Origin: Arthrobacter sp. Alg241-R88
GTDB lineage: Bacteria > Actinomycetota > Actinomycetes > Actinomycetales > Micrococcaceae
Assembly: GCF_900537115.1 (NCBI RefSeq)
Contig: NZ_UNRG01000003.1
Span: 1-64,000 of the forward strand
Reading direction: 5' to 3'
Length of the DNA stretch: 64,000 nt
The notes under the pieces were generated by a model. The model saw only the letters and a program-made list of their open reading frames with translations. It did not search any database and was not told the origin of the DNA. The position numbers and the translations under genes are program-made. This document shows, piece after piece, positions 44,784-53,228 of this stretch. Numbering within the stretch: the stretch's first letter is position 1; the number at the start of each line of letters is the position of its first letter.

Positions 44784-46003
44784 GGCTCCACGCTCTTTTG
44801 AAGTTCCTCGAGGTGGTCACCAAGGATGCCGGTCACCGTGGGGTAGGGCACGACGTCGGGTGTGGACTGGGCGGACAGGCTCGCCAGCACGGCCGCTGTG
44901 GCGGCAGCTAACAGCACCACCGCGAGAAGCACTGCCAGCCACAGGCGCCTGCGCCGGGATCCTGTGGGCCGCTCCTTTCGGGGCTGTTTGCCCTTCGTCC
45001 CTTGCCCAGGGGCAACCGGTGAAGCATCACCCACTGGTCCTGCCGCCTCACGCAGTTCATCCACCGATTCTTCAGCAGTGATGGAGGGCGGGTGGAACGG
45101 CATTGCCGGCAGGACCCTCGTGGTCTCCGGAGCGAGTTCTCCCGGAGTTGACGCCGGCGAAACCAAGGCTTGCCTGAGGGCGGTTTCGATGTCCGCGGCG
45201 GCGGGACGCTCCAGCGGTTCGATGGCCGTCATGGAACGAATCAGGTCAGCCCATTCAGGCGGCAGGTCTTCTGGAATCTCGGGAGCGCGGTGGAGGCGGG
45301 CCACGGCAGATTCAACTGCGCCGCCCGGATATTCAATCGTGCCCTTGATGCATTCGAGCAGCACAAGGCCGAGGGAGTAGATGTCGGTCGCGGGGGAGAG
45401 GGGCTGGCCCAGGGCCTGCTCAGGGCTGAGGTACGCGGCAGTGCCCACCATTGTTCCCGTGGCGGTCAGCCGTGTGGAGTCCGCAATCCGGGCGATGCCG
45501 AAGTCCGTGAGCTTCGGGCGCAGTGGCTCGCCGGGGCGGATCTGTACCAGCAGGATGTTCGCCGGCTTGATGTCGCGATGGATGATCCCAAGACCGTGGA
45601 CATACGCCAGCGCGTCGGCGATGCCTGCGCCAATGACTGCCAGTTCCTCCAACGGGACGCGGCTGTGCCGGATCCTGGTGCGCAGGTCCTGGCCGTCCAC
45701 GAGCTCCATGGTGAGGAAAGGCCTTGGCTCGTCGGGGACGCGGGTATCAATCCCGGCGTCGAACAGCGTCACCAGTCCCGGATGGTTCAGCGTCGCCAGA
45801 AGCTGGATCTCGGCTTCCTGCCGCTTCAATTCGTCGGCGTCCGGTGCCTGTGGGGCAAAGAGCTTCAGGGCAACGTCGCGGCCCAGATTTTCGTCCCGGG
45901 CACAGTAAACGGACGACATTCCACCGCGGCCAATAACCTCACCCAAGCGATAACGTCCGCCGACCACTTCATTCTTGATGGAGCTAGGCGATTCCGCCAC
46001 CAT
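44780..46003 (-). CDS. Membrane-anchored serine/threonine protein kinase (PknB-like)
   Basis: The protein has 407 residues. The kinase domain spans about 15-280: glycine loop IGRGGMSSV, VALKLF with the ATP lysine, catalytic HRDIKPANILL near 140, DFGIARI near 166, and activation-loop GTAAYLSPEQ. A basic linker (RKERPTGSRRRRLW) leads to one membrane helix (about 350-372) and a short outside tail without PASTA repeats. It probably phosphorylates cytoplasmic proteins in response to surface signals, together with the coupled lipoprotein. Confidence 0.92.
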   Translation of the reverse strand: MVAESPSSIKNEVVGGRYRLGEVIGRGGMSSVYCARDENLGRDVALKLFAPQAPDADELKRQEAEIQLLATLNHPGLVTLFDAGIDTRVPDEPRPFLTMELVDGQDLRTRIRHSRVPLEELAVIGAGIADALAYVHGLGIIHRDIKPANILLVQIRPGEPLRPKLTDFGIARIADSTRLTATGTMVGTAAYLSPEQALGQPLSPATDIYSLGLVLLECIKGTIEYPGGAVESAVARLHRAPEIPEDLPPEWADLIRSMTAIEPLERPAAADIETALRQALVSPASTPGELAPETTRVLPAMPFHPPSITAEESVDELREAAGPVGDASPVAPGQGTKGKQPRKERPTGSRRRRLWLAVLLAVVLLAAATAAVLASLSAQSTPDVVPYPTVTGILGDHLEELQKSVEP

Positions 46004-46044
46004 ACCCGTTCCTCCCGGTGCGCTGCGGCACTGTCGTACAACAA

Positions 46045-46050
46045 ATTATA
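46045..46050 (-). promoter_or_regulatory. -10 box of the kinase/lipoprotein operon
   Basis: Read on the minus strand this is a perfect TATAAT, about 42 bp before the kinase start. No good -35 hexamer is seen 16-18 bp upstream, so the promoter may depend on an activator or another sigma factor. Confidence 0.45.
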
Positions 46051-46296
46051 CGGGCGGTGGAGTAAACGGACGATTGGCGTCGGCTTCCGTTCTGTGCCAC
46101 ACCGACGGTCCGGCGGCGAACCTTGAAACTTTTTCGCCGCCGGACCACCGGCCACAAGGACATGTGTGCTGATGACATGTTTGCGTTGATTCGTGTGGTT
46201 GCGTTCTGTGTTTTGCGGGTCCTCCTTCCGCTCAGCCTGCTCGCTGCTGCCGCTTCAGGCGCATGGTGCAGGTGCTGTCAGCAAACCTTGGTTGTC

Positions 46297-47961
46297 CTAG
46301 GACACCTTGCGCTTGCGGAGCATCAGGAGGATTCCCGCCACCAGAAGCAGCAGGGCCAGCGGGACCAGGGAAACGTCCACGCCCGTCTTGGCCAGGGCGT
46401 TGGCACCCTCGGCGGCGCCACCTTGCGCAGGGGTGCTGCGAGGGGTGGAATCGAGAGCGATGGCACCGCCAACTGCGGTGGAACCTGCCGGTGCCGCCGA
46501 GAAGCCGCCGGCGCCTGCCGTGCCGTTGTCAGAACCGTTGTTCGAACCGGTAGTGCCGTTTCCGTTGCCATTGTCCGTGCCGGGTGTGTTCGTGCCTGGA
46601 GCATTGGTCCCGGGGTCAAGGGTGCCGGTGCCTCCCGTGTTGCCGTCACCAGGGGTCCCCGTTCCCGGGTTTTCCGTGCCCGGCGTGCCCGTGCCCGGGT
46701 TTTCCGTGCCCGGCGTGCCCGTGCCCGGGTTTTCCGTGCCATTGCCATCACTGCCCAGGCCGAGGCCAAGGTCCAGCCCCAAGTCAACGACTGCAGCCAG
46801 TCCACCCGTGGTGCCGGTGCTGCCAGTGCCAAGGCCGACCACAGCATCCACCGCGGCATCGAGTTCGCCGGTGGTGCCGTCGGTTCCGTTGGTGCCGCCG
46901 AGGTTGACGTCGACGAGGGCGTCCACGAGTGCGCCGGTGGTGCCGGTTCCGGTGGTCCCGGTGGTGCCGCCGAGGTTGACGTCGACGAGGGCGTCCACGA
47001 GAGTGCCGGTGGTGCCGGTTCCGGTGGTGCCGTTGGTGCCGCCGAGGCTGACGTCGACGAGGGCATCCACGAGTGCGCCGGTGGTGCCGGTTCCGGTGGT
47101 GCCGTTGGTGCCGCCGAGGTTGACGTCGACGAGGGCGTCCACGAGAGCGCCGGTGGTGCCGGTTCCGGTGGTGCCGCCGAGGTTGACGTCGACGAGGGCG
47201 TCCACGAGTGCGCCGGTGGTGCCGGTTCCGGTGGTGCCGCCGAGGTTGACGTCGACGAGGGCGTCCACGAGTGCGCCGGTGGTGCCGGTTCCGGTGGTGC
47301 CGCCGAGGTTGACGTCGACGAGGGCGTCCACGAGTGCGCCGGTGGTGCCGGTTCCGTTGGTGCCGCCGAGGTTGACGTCCACGATTGCATCCACAGCGGC
47401 GTCGAGTCCGCTGGTGGTGCTGTCGGTTCCGTTGGTGCCGCCGAGGCTGACATCGACGATTGCATCCACAGCGGCGTTGGGTACGCCGGTGGTGCCATCC
47501 GTTCCTGCGACTGTCCCGAGATTGACTGCAGCGTCTGCTGCGACTGCGAGATCGGTGCTTGGGGCGGCTCCGGCTATCGCGGTGTTGCCGAGACCGAGGT
47601 CTACGGCGGCGGCCGCGGAGAGGTCGGGGCTGCTGGTTTGGCCGGTCCCGTTTCCGAGGTCGACAACGACATCTGCTGCGACTGCGAGATCGGCGCTTGG
47701 GGCGGTTGCGGCCGCCGCAGCGTTGCCGAGACCGAGGTCGAGGTCGACTACGGCGGCGACGCCCGTTGACTCTGACGGCGTTGGGCCACCCAGCAGGCCC
47801 AACGACGCCGTGTCAGCGGACGCCGCCGCCGAGATGAGGGCAGATGCGGAAAGATCCGATCCGCTGGTGGTGTCCGCGGCGTTCGCCGCGGTGCAGCCGA
47901 AGGCTAGTAGCCCACCGGCAAAGAGGGTGCCGAGCATCCCCCTGCGAAGGTTGGAACTCAT
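46297..47961 (-). CDS. Repetitive cell-wall protein with LAKTG sortase signal
   Basis: The protein has 554 residues. A signal peptide (about 1-28, ending ANAAD) is followed by a region rich in VDLGLGN. About eight tandem repeats of 21-24 residues (VDALVDVNLGGTTGTGTT type) come next, then three PGTENPGTGT units. The C-terminus carries LAKTG at about 523-527, a membrane helix and RKRKVS. LAxTG is the signal known for class E sortases in high-GC actinobacteria, so the protein is probably wall-anchored. The function may be adhesive or structural. No sortase gene is in the window. The long frames on the plus strand here are shadows. Confidence 0.82.
   Translation of the reverse strand: MSSNLRRGMLGTLFAGGLLAFGCTAANAADTTSGSDLSASALISAAASADTASLGLLGGPTPSESTGVAAVVDLDLGLGNAAAAATAPSADLAVAADVVVDLGNGTGQTSSPDLSAAAAVDLGLGNTAIAGAAPSTDLAVAADAAVNLGTVAGTDGTTGVPNAAVDAIVDVSLGGTNGTDSTTSGLDAAVDAIVDVNLGGTNGTGTTGALVDALVDVNLGGTTGTGTTGALVDALVDVNLGGTTGTGTTGALVDALVDVNLGGTTGTGTTGALVDALVDVNLGGTNGTTGTGTTGALVDALVDVSLGGTNGTTGTGTTGTLVDALVDVNLGGTTGTTGTGTTGALVDALVDVNLGGTNGTDGTTGELDAAVDAVVGLGTGSTGTTGGLAAVVDLGLDLGLGLGSDGNGTENPGTGTPGTENPGTGTPGTENPGTGTPGDGNTGGTGTLDPGTNAPGTNTPGTDNGNGNGTTGSNNGSDNGTAGAGGFSAAPAGSTAVGGAIALDSTPRSTPAQGGAAEGANALAKTGVDVSLVPLALLLLVAGILLMLRKRKVS
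46690..47400. repeat. Coding tandem repeats of 63-72 bp in the wall-protein gene
   Basis: The motif GACGTCGACGAGGGCGTCCA recurs at a spacing of 63 bp (for example from 47183 to 47246 to 47309), with some 72-bp units to the left. A separate run of 30-bp units covers 46690-46740. All periods are multiples of three, so copy number can change without breaking the frame. Confidence 0.85.
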
Positions 47962-48050
47962 GATGATGTCTCCTGAAAAGTTGAGGTCAGGGTGCTTGTC
48001 AGCAACCCGTAATGCCGCGTTTCTGCCCGACGTGGGCAGACGGGTCTCAA

Positions 48051-49007
48051 CTAGTCAGGAGAGGAGCCGGGGTCGTAAGACACCGGCGCAGGGACGTGCT
48101 CAGAGGTCTCGCCGGCGCGGACGGCACCGGCAATAGGAAGTTCAAACGTGAAGGTGCTCAACCATGCCGCGGAACCCGAGGAGCCGGATGCGGAGACCCC
48201 ACTTCCCGCCCCAGAACCGGGAGCGGCAGGAGCCTGGGCATGGACGGGCGATGGGTCCGTAGTGTCCTGCTGCTCTGCCTCAATGCCGGATGCTGCGTCT
48301 GCAACCCAAAGAACCGGCGCGGTACCCGTAAGGGCAACCGTACCGCCAGGGGAGGCGGCGAGACCGGGTCCTTTCACAGCGTCGACGACGGGCACGCCGG
48401 AAGGTGTTGGGCTTTCGGAAGCTGCGCCCGAATTCCCGGCAGCAGCGGGGTCATCCGTTGGGACGACCGTGGCGCCACCGGAGGTGTCCGCATCGACCGT
48501 AACGACTGGCAGTTCAGGAACCGCTACGGGTAGGGGAGCGGTGCCTGTCACCAGGTCAGAGATGGGCTGCAGAACGGGTTCAAGAACAGGAACGGCCGCG
48601 GCAACGGGTGGAACGACAACGTCAACAAGGCCCGCAGTGGCCCCGTCCGCAACTCCAGCGATAGGAGCGGAGACAGCCGTAACGGCACTGGCCGGAACCA
48701 CCTGGTTCACAACCGGTACCGCCGAGACGATATTGTCCGCTAGCCCCGACAGCTGGCCCACCACTGGCTGTAGGAGACCCGTAGAGGATGGAGCAGCAGG
48801 AGGTGTAGATGGGGCGGCGGGTGCAGGCCCGGCAAGTTTTTCGGTTACCGACGACACCGAACTCGTGACGCCGCCCAACAGGGAGTTGGTATCAGAAAGC
48901 GCATCTGCTGAAGCTGCAGGAGATGAAAACGTCAGCCACGTAAGGGTGGCCGCGCCGGCTAGGAGAACAGGACGCAGGGCACGCCACGGAGAACGAGCCT
49001 TAGCCAT
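48051..49007 (-). CDS. Secreted low-complexity protein of unknown function
   Basis: The protein has 318 residues. An N-terminal signal (ARSPWRALRPVLLAGAATLT, cleavage near ASADAL) is followed by a long Val/Ala/Pro/Ser/Thr-rich sequence with helical LLQPVVGQLSGLADNIVSAV-type segments. It ends in a Ser/Gly-rich part without a sorting signal or lipobox. I recognise no family. It is transcribed in the same direction as the wall protein, 90 bp upstream of it, so the two may be co-expressed. ATG 49007 is chosen to begin the signal peptide. Confidence 0.68.
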   Translation of the reverse strand: MAKARSPWRALRPVLLAGAATLTWLTFSSPAASADALSDTNSLLGGVTSSVSSVTEKLAGPAPAAPSTPPAAPSSTGLLQPVVGQLSGLADNIVSAVPVVNQVVPASAVTAVSAPIAGVADGATAGLVDVVVPPVAAAVPVLEPVLQPISDLVTGTAPLPVAVPELPVVTVDADTSGGATVVPTDDPAAAGNSGAASESPTPSGVPVVDAVKGPGLAASPGGTVALTGTAPVLWVADAASGIEAEQQDTTDPSPVHAQAPAAPGSGAGSGVSASGSSGSAAWLSTFTFELPIAGAVRAGETSEHVPAPVSYDPGSSPD

Positions 49008-49179
49008 GCCTACCACCCCCAGTACCGTTGAAATCGACGGATGCCTACAGGGTAAGACTGAATGTTGCAAAAAGTCTAGGAAATTCACCAAACAATTCGA
49101 CTAAATGCCGCTGCTTATCTTCCCTCGCGTGACAGCAGCCGGGAGCGTTGTCACGGCATTGACTTGCTGCTGCGACAGT

Positions 49180-50274
49180 TTACGGCTGTGTCACCTTTGT
49201 CGTTTGCCGCTGATCGTTGGGGTAGCTGACGCCCAGCTGCGCCCGTACTCCATCAAAGAGGCGCATGGTGTTCAAGGTGTCTTCCAGCGGCATCACGGGG
49301 CTCTCCGTGAGACCCTGCTGAATGCAGCGCGTTACCTCGCGCAGCTCGTACGTGTATCCACGGCCCACGACGTCAAAGGATTCGACCCGGCGTTCGTCCC
49401 ATCCTGTTCCAATGACCAGTTCCCGCGGATTGTTGATGGATCCGATGCTCTGCAGGAATCCCTTGCTGCCGGCGACGGTGGCAGTGCGTGGGCCGTGTGC
49501 GAGCAGCGACGAGATGAGCTGCACCTGCGCTCCGTGGTTGTAGCCGAGGGTCATCGCATTCTGGGCGTCAACGCCGTCGTCATTTACATGTCCTGTGGCA
49601 CTGACTGTCTGGGGAAAACCAAGGGTTCCCAGCGCCCAGAGCAGGGGGTAAACCGAAAGATCGAGAAGTGCGCCGCCGCCGTCCTGCCTGGCCCAGAGCC
49701 TGGCGGTGGGTGAGTACGGGGCAGGGAAGCCAAGGTCTGCGGTCACCCAGTGGATGTCCCCGATTTCGCCTGAGGCGGCAATTTCGAAAGCCCGCTGCAT
49801 CGCCGGCAGGAACCGGCTCCAGACTGCCTCCATCAGGAAGAGCCTTCGCGACCGGGCAAGCTCGATGAGCTCCGTGGCTTCCCTGGCGTTGACGGTGAAC
49901 GCCTTTTCGCACAGGACGTGTTTGCCGGCATTGAGCGCCGCCAGCACAACTTCATGATGCTGCGCATGCGGCGTTGCCACGTACACCACGTCCACCGCAT
50001 CATCGGCGAGCAGCCGCTCGTAGCCGCGGACGCCGCCGTCGTCCCCGTAGGCCCTGGCAAAGTCGTACGCCACGGCAAAGGCATCTGCTGTGTCCTGCCC
50101 CCGGGAGCTGACGGCATACAGTTCTGCATCGGCGAGCAGCGCCAGGTCCTGGGACACCGAGCGGGCAATTCCGCCAGTGGCAATGACACCCCAGCGAAGG
50201 GGAGTTCCTGTGGCGGAACGGGGATCCTGATCGGACTGGCTGGACAACCACGGCTTGGCGATAGGCGCACTCAT
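49180..50274 (-). CDS. Gfo/Idh/MocA-family NAD(P)-dependent oxidoreductase
   Basis: The protein has 364 residues. The Rossmann motif is GVIATGGIARSVSQDLAL. ATPHAQHHEVVLAALNAGKH and the catalytic-lysine motif CEKAFTVN (EKP-type variant) follow, with the C-terminal domain from about 150. Members oxidise sugars, inositols or sugar derivatives, or reduce the trans-dihydrodiol. The gene is single and divergent from the pectate lyase, so a role in plant-sugar metabolism is possible. ATG 50274 has GAGAGG nine bases upstream; ATG 50283 is an alternative. Confidence 0.87.
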   Translation of the reverse strand: MSAPIAKPWLSSQSDQDPRSATGTPLRWGVIATGGIARSVSQDLALLADAELYAVSSRGQDTADAFAVAYDFARAYGDDGGVRGYERLLADDAVDVVYVATPHAQHHEVVLAALNAGKHVLCEKAFTVNAREATELIELARSRRLFLMEAVWSRFLPAMQRAFEIAASGEIGDIHWVTADLGFPAPYSPTARLWARQDGGGALLDLSVYPLLWALGTLGFPQTVSATGHVNDDGVDAQNAMTLGYNHGAQVQLISSLLAHGPRTATVAGSKGFLQSIGSINNPRELVIGTGWDERRVESFDVVGRGYTYELREVTRCIQQGLTESPVMPLEDTLNTMRLFDGVRAQLGVSYPNDQRQTTKVTQP

Positions 50275-50505
50275 GGTGCCCATCCTCTCACTGCAACGTC
50301 CGAGCGTTTGGATATTACTTGTGGGAAGTGAGGGAGGGTGCGCGGGAAGGGGCTACAGGACGGAAGACCTCTTGACACGCTTGTCACAGGACGAGTAAGA
50401 ATAAAGGGCCGCATGGGAAACCGCTTTCTCAGCCGGTAATCCTTTCCATCATGATCCGCACACATCAAGGCATGTGGTTTGTTTGGCATGCCGGAAATTA
50501 GGCCA

Positions 50506-52002
50506 ATGACGTCCGAGACGCGAGCCCGAACTTTCAAGCCCACCTTCAATAACTTCCGCCGCGGGGCCGGAGTTGTCGCCGCAGCATCTGCCTTTGCCCT
50601 TGCGGCTGGTATGGCGGTGGCCGCGCCGGCAACAGCTGGCCCGGCACCCACTGGCGGGGGCATTATCCGCCCGGATGATGCGGCACCGACTGGCTGGGCC
50701 GCCGTCGGAAGCGGAACCAACGGCGGTGCCGGCGCTCCTGCCGAAAGCCGATACGAAGTCAGCACCTTGGCCGGGCTCAAGGCGGCTCTAAGCAATCATG
50801 GGGAACCCAAAGCGCCCAAGATCATTTACATCAAGGGGACCATCGACGGTAATCAGACCCCGGACGGGCGCATTCTGGGGGAGCAGGACTATGCACCCGG
50901 ATACGACATCAACAAGTACATGTCCTGCTTCGGCACTGAGGGAAAGGTCTGGAGCGACCAGACCTTTCCTTACTGCAAACAGCAGCGCCAGCTGCGGCAG
51001 ACCGGCAGCAACAACATGAAGCGACAAATTGAGGTGAGCTTGCCCAGCAACACCACGCTGATCGGTCTGGGGGCGGATTCAGGATTCGCTGGTGCCAACA
51101 TCGTGATCCTCAGCGCAACAAACGTCGTGATGCGCAACCTAAGCGTGGAGGCACCAGTTGATTTCTTCAGCACCTGGTCGCCGGACGACGGTGACGGCGC
51201 TTGGAATGCCCGCTTCGACGCAGTCTCCTCCGTAACATCGGACCACCTCTGGATCGACCAGGTCCGGCTCAGCGATGGGCGCTACCCGGACAGCGAGGCA
51301 CCTATGGGTTTCCGCGGCAAGCCGGCCAACCGGCATGACGGTCTGCTGGACCTCAAGGACGGCACGGACTATGTGACGATCTCCAACAGTAAGCTTCACA
51401 ACCATGACAAGACCATGCTGCTGGGCTCGGGCGACGAACACGTGGACAAGGACGGCGGAAAGCTGCGGGTCAGCTACATCGGCAATCACTTCGAGAACCT
51501 TCAGCAGCGGGGACCGCGAGTGCGGTTCGGCCAGGTCCACGTGGTCAACAACTACTTTGTGGGAAGCACCGATCACCCGCAGTATCCCATGATCAGCGAG
51601 GGCCAGGGCGGCAGCAGCTACTTCCTTGGCGCGGGTTACGAGTCACAAATTTTCTCGGAGCATAATGCCTTTGAGTACACGGGACCCGGTGCGGACGAGT
51701 CGGTGATGGTGAGCAGCTACAACGGTCACCGTTTCAGTGATACGGGGTCCTGGTTCAACGGCGAGGAGACGGACCTGAACACGGTGGCACAGACGTCCTT
51801 CGAGCAGAACCGCGCCGAAGCCCTCGCGGAAGCCGAACTTAGTGGCTCACCCGCCCCGGACTGGACGGGCTGGGACTTCACCACCGACGTCGGCTGGGAC
51901 CCGGCGGAGGTCTACAGCTACAAAGCCTTCACTACGTCCCAGGCGGTAAAGAACCATGCCCTCCAGTTCGCCGGTCCCGGGGTGCTCACCGTCAAACAGT
52001 AG
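50506..52002 (+). CDS. Secreted pectate lyase (PL1 type)
   Basis: The protein has about 498 residues. A long signal sequence runs through NFRRGAGVVAAASAFALAAG to AAPATAG; RR precedes the hydrophobic part, so Tat export is possible. The parallel beta-helix domain has RFDAVSSVTSDHLWIDQVRL and the family 1 active-site segments RHDGLLDLKDGTDYVTIS (calcium Asp) and RGPRVRFGQVHVVNNYF (catalytic Arg). It cleaves polygalacturonate by beta-elimination outside the cell. The start is uncertain (ATG 50488 also in frame). A shared hairpin separates it from the sugar transporter operon. Confidence 0.88.
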   Translation: MTSETRARTFKPTFNNFRRGAGVVAAASAFALAAGMAVAAPATAGPAPTGGGIIRPDDAAPTGWAAVGSGTNGGAGAPAESRYEVSTLAGLKAALSNHGEPKAPKIIYIKGTIDGNQTPDGRILGEQDYAPGYDINKYMSCFGTEGKVWSDQTFPYCKQQRQLRQTGSNNMKRQIEVSLPSNTTLIGLGADSGFAGANIVILSATNVVMRNLSVEAPVDFFSTWSPDDGDGAWNARFDAVSSVTSDHLWIDQVRLSDGRYPDSEAPMGFRGKPANRHDGLLDLKDGTDYVTISNSKLHNHDKTMLLGSGDEHVDKDGGKLRVSYIGNHFENLQQRGPRVRFGQVHVVNNYFVGSTDHPQYPMISEGQGGSSYFLGAGYESQIFSEHNAFEYTGPGADESVMVSSYNGHRFSDTGSWFNGEETDLNTVAQTSFEQNRAEALAEAELSGSPAPDWTGWDFTTDVGWDPAEVYSYKAFTTSQAVKNHALQFAGPGVLTVKQ

Positions 52003-52026
52003 GACGGGGGACTACCAGGACAGGGC

Positions 52027-52069
52027 ACGGAAAAGCCCGGCCCCCGAAATGGGGACCGGGCTTCTCCGT
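52027..52069. terminator. Bidirectional terminator between pectate lyase and sugar transporter
   Basis: ACGGAAAAGCCCGGCCCCC and GGGGACCGGGCTTCTCCGT form a stem of about 19 bp with two mismatches and a 5-nt loop. Runs of A and T next to the stem suit termination from both sides. Confidence 0.8.
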
Positions 52070-52080
52070 GATCAGAGTGC

Positions 52081-53178
52081 TTACTTGGTGATCGGTCCGA
52101 GTACCGGATCGTCCACGTAGGCCGTCTTCACGTTTGCAGAGGTCACGATGACCGGCTCCAGCAGGTACGCAGGAACGGTCTTCACGCCATTCTTGTAGGA
52201 GTCCTTGTCGTTGATTTCCAGTTCCTTGCCGGCCTGGAGGTCCTTCGCCATGGTGATGGCGTGCTCAACGAGCTTGCGGGTGTCCTTGTTGATGGTGGAG
52301 TACTGCTCGCCTGCCAGGATCGACTTGACCGACTCCACCTCGGAGTCCTGGCCTGTGATCACGGGAGTCGGCTTGCCGGCGGCCTTCACGGACGTCAGAA
52401 TTGAGCGGGCCAGGAGATCGTTCGGTGACAGGACACCGTCCAGGGGTTCGGTGGTGTAGCTGCCACTGATCAGGGTGTCGGCACGGCGCTGGGCGTTCTC
52501 GCCCTTCCACGCCTGGGTTACGGCCTGTTCGAAGCTGGTCTGGCCGGAGAGGACCTTGAGGGTGCCGTCGTCGATCTTCGGCTTCAGGACGCTCATGGCG
52601 CCATCAAAGAAGACCTTTGCATTGGCATCGTCGGGGGAGCCGGCGAACAGTTCGATGTTGTAAGGGCCCTGCGGCTTCTTGGCCTTGAGGCCTTCCAGCA
52701 GTGCCTGGCCCTGCAGTTCGCCTACTTTGAAGTTGTCGTAGGCCACGTAGTAGTCCACGTTCTCGGTGTTCAACAGCAGGCGGTCATACGCGATGATGGT
52801 GGCGCCGGCATCCTTGGCCTGCTTCAGCTGAGTGCCGAGCTGGGTGCCGTCGACAGCGCCCACGATGAGGACCTTGGGGTTCTTGGTGATCATGGCGCTG
52901 ATTTGGTTCTGCTGCTCGGAAACACCGGCATTCGCGAACTGGACATCAGGCTTGAATCCGGCCTCGCTGAGGCCGTCGTTGAACAGCTTTTCGGCGAGGA
53001 CCCAGTTTTCACTGGTCTTCTGCGGAAGTGCGACGGCGATGGAGGCGTCCTGCTCGAACCCACCGGCGCCTTCGGTTCCGCCGCCCGTGCTGGGCTCGGA
53101 GCGGCCGCAGCCCGTCAGCGTCAGCGCTGCGATGGCAGCTACCGCTGCGGCCTTTCCTGCTTTACCAAACATTCTCAT
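52081..53178 (-). CDS. chvE: Multiple-monosaccharide-binding lipoprotein (ChvE/MmsE type)
   Basis: The protein has 365 residues. A lipoprotein signal ends LTLTGCGRS. The binding domain starts SIAVALPQKTSENWVLAEKL, with GAVDGTQLGTQLKQAKDAGA, AYDRLLLNTENVDYYVAYDN and PVITGQDSEVESVKSILAGEQYSTI. These match ChvE-type proteins that bind xylose, glucose, arabinose and galactose. It is the last gene of the leftward mmsA-mmsB-chvE operon. It is separated from mmsB by 50 bp, which leaves room for extra expression control. Confidence 0.9.
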   Translation of the reverse strand: MRMFGKAGKAAAVAAIAALTLTGCGRSEPSTGGGTEGAGGFEQDASIAVALPQKTSENWVLAEKLFNDGLSEAGFKPDVQFANAGVSEQQNQISAMITKNPKVLIVGAVDGTQLGTQLKQAKDAGATIIAYDRLLLNTENVDYYVAYDNFKVGELQGQALLEGLKAKKPQGPYNIELFAGSPDDANAKVFFDGAMSVLKPKIDDGTLKVLSGQTSFEQAVTQAWKGENAQRRADTLISGSYTTEPLDGVLSPNDLLARSILTSVKAAGKPTPVITGQDSEVESVKSILAGEQYSTINKDTRKLVEHAITMAKDLQAGKELEINDKDSYKNGVKTVPAYLLEPVIVTSANVKTAYVDDPVLGPITK

Positions 53179-53228
53179 TGTTGGTTCTCTTTCTTTGTGG
53201 TGGTGTAACGCGATTCAGGCTGCAAGGC

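Noticed and set aside
46900..47400. 63-bp repeats considered as a non-coding repeat or CRISPR
   Set aside because: The unit length is a multiple of three and stays in the frame of a protein with signal peptide and wall anchor.
46123..48136. Two long forward frames opposite the repetitive wall protein (548 and 609 residues)
   Set aside because: They are mirror readings of the tandem repeats; their sequences are Pro/Thr/Val or Gly/Ala runs without a domain. The minus-strand frame has a signal peptide and sorting signal.
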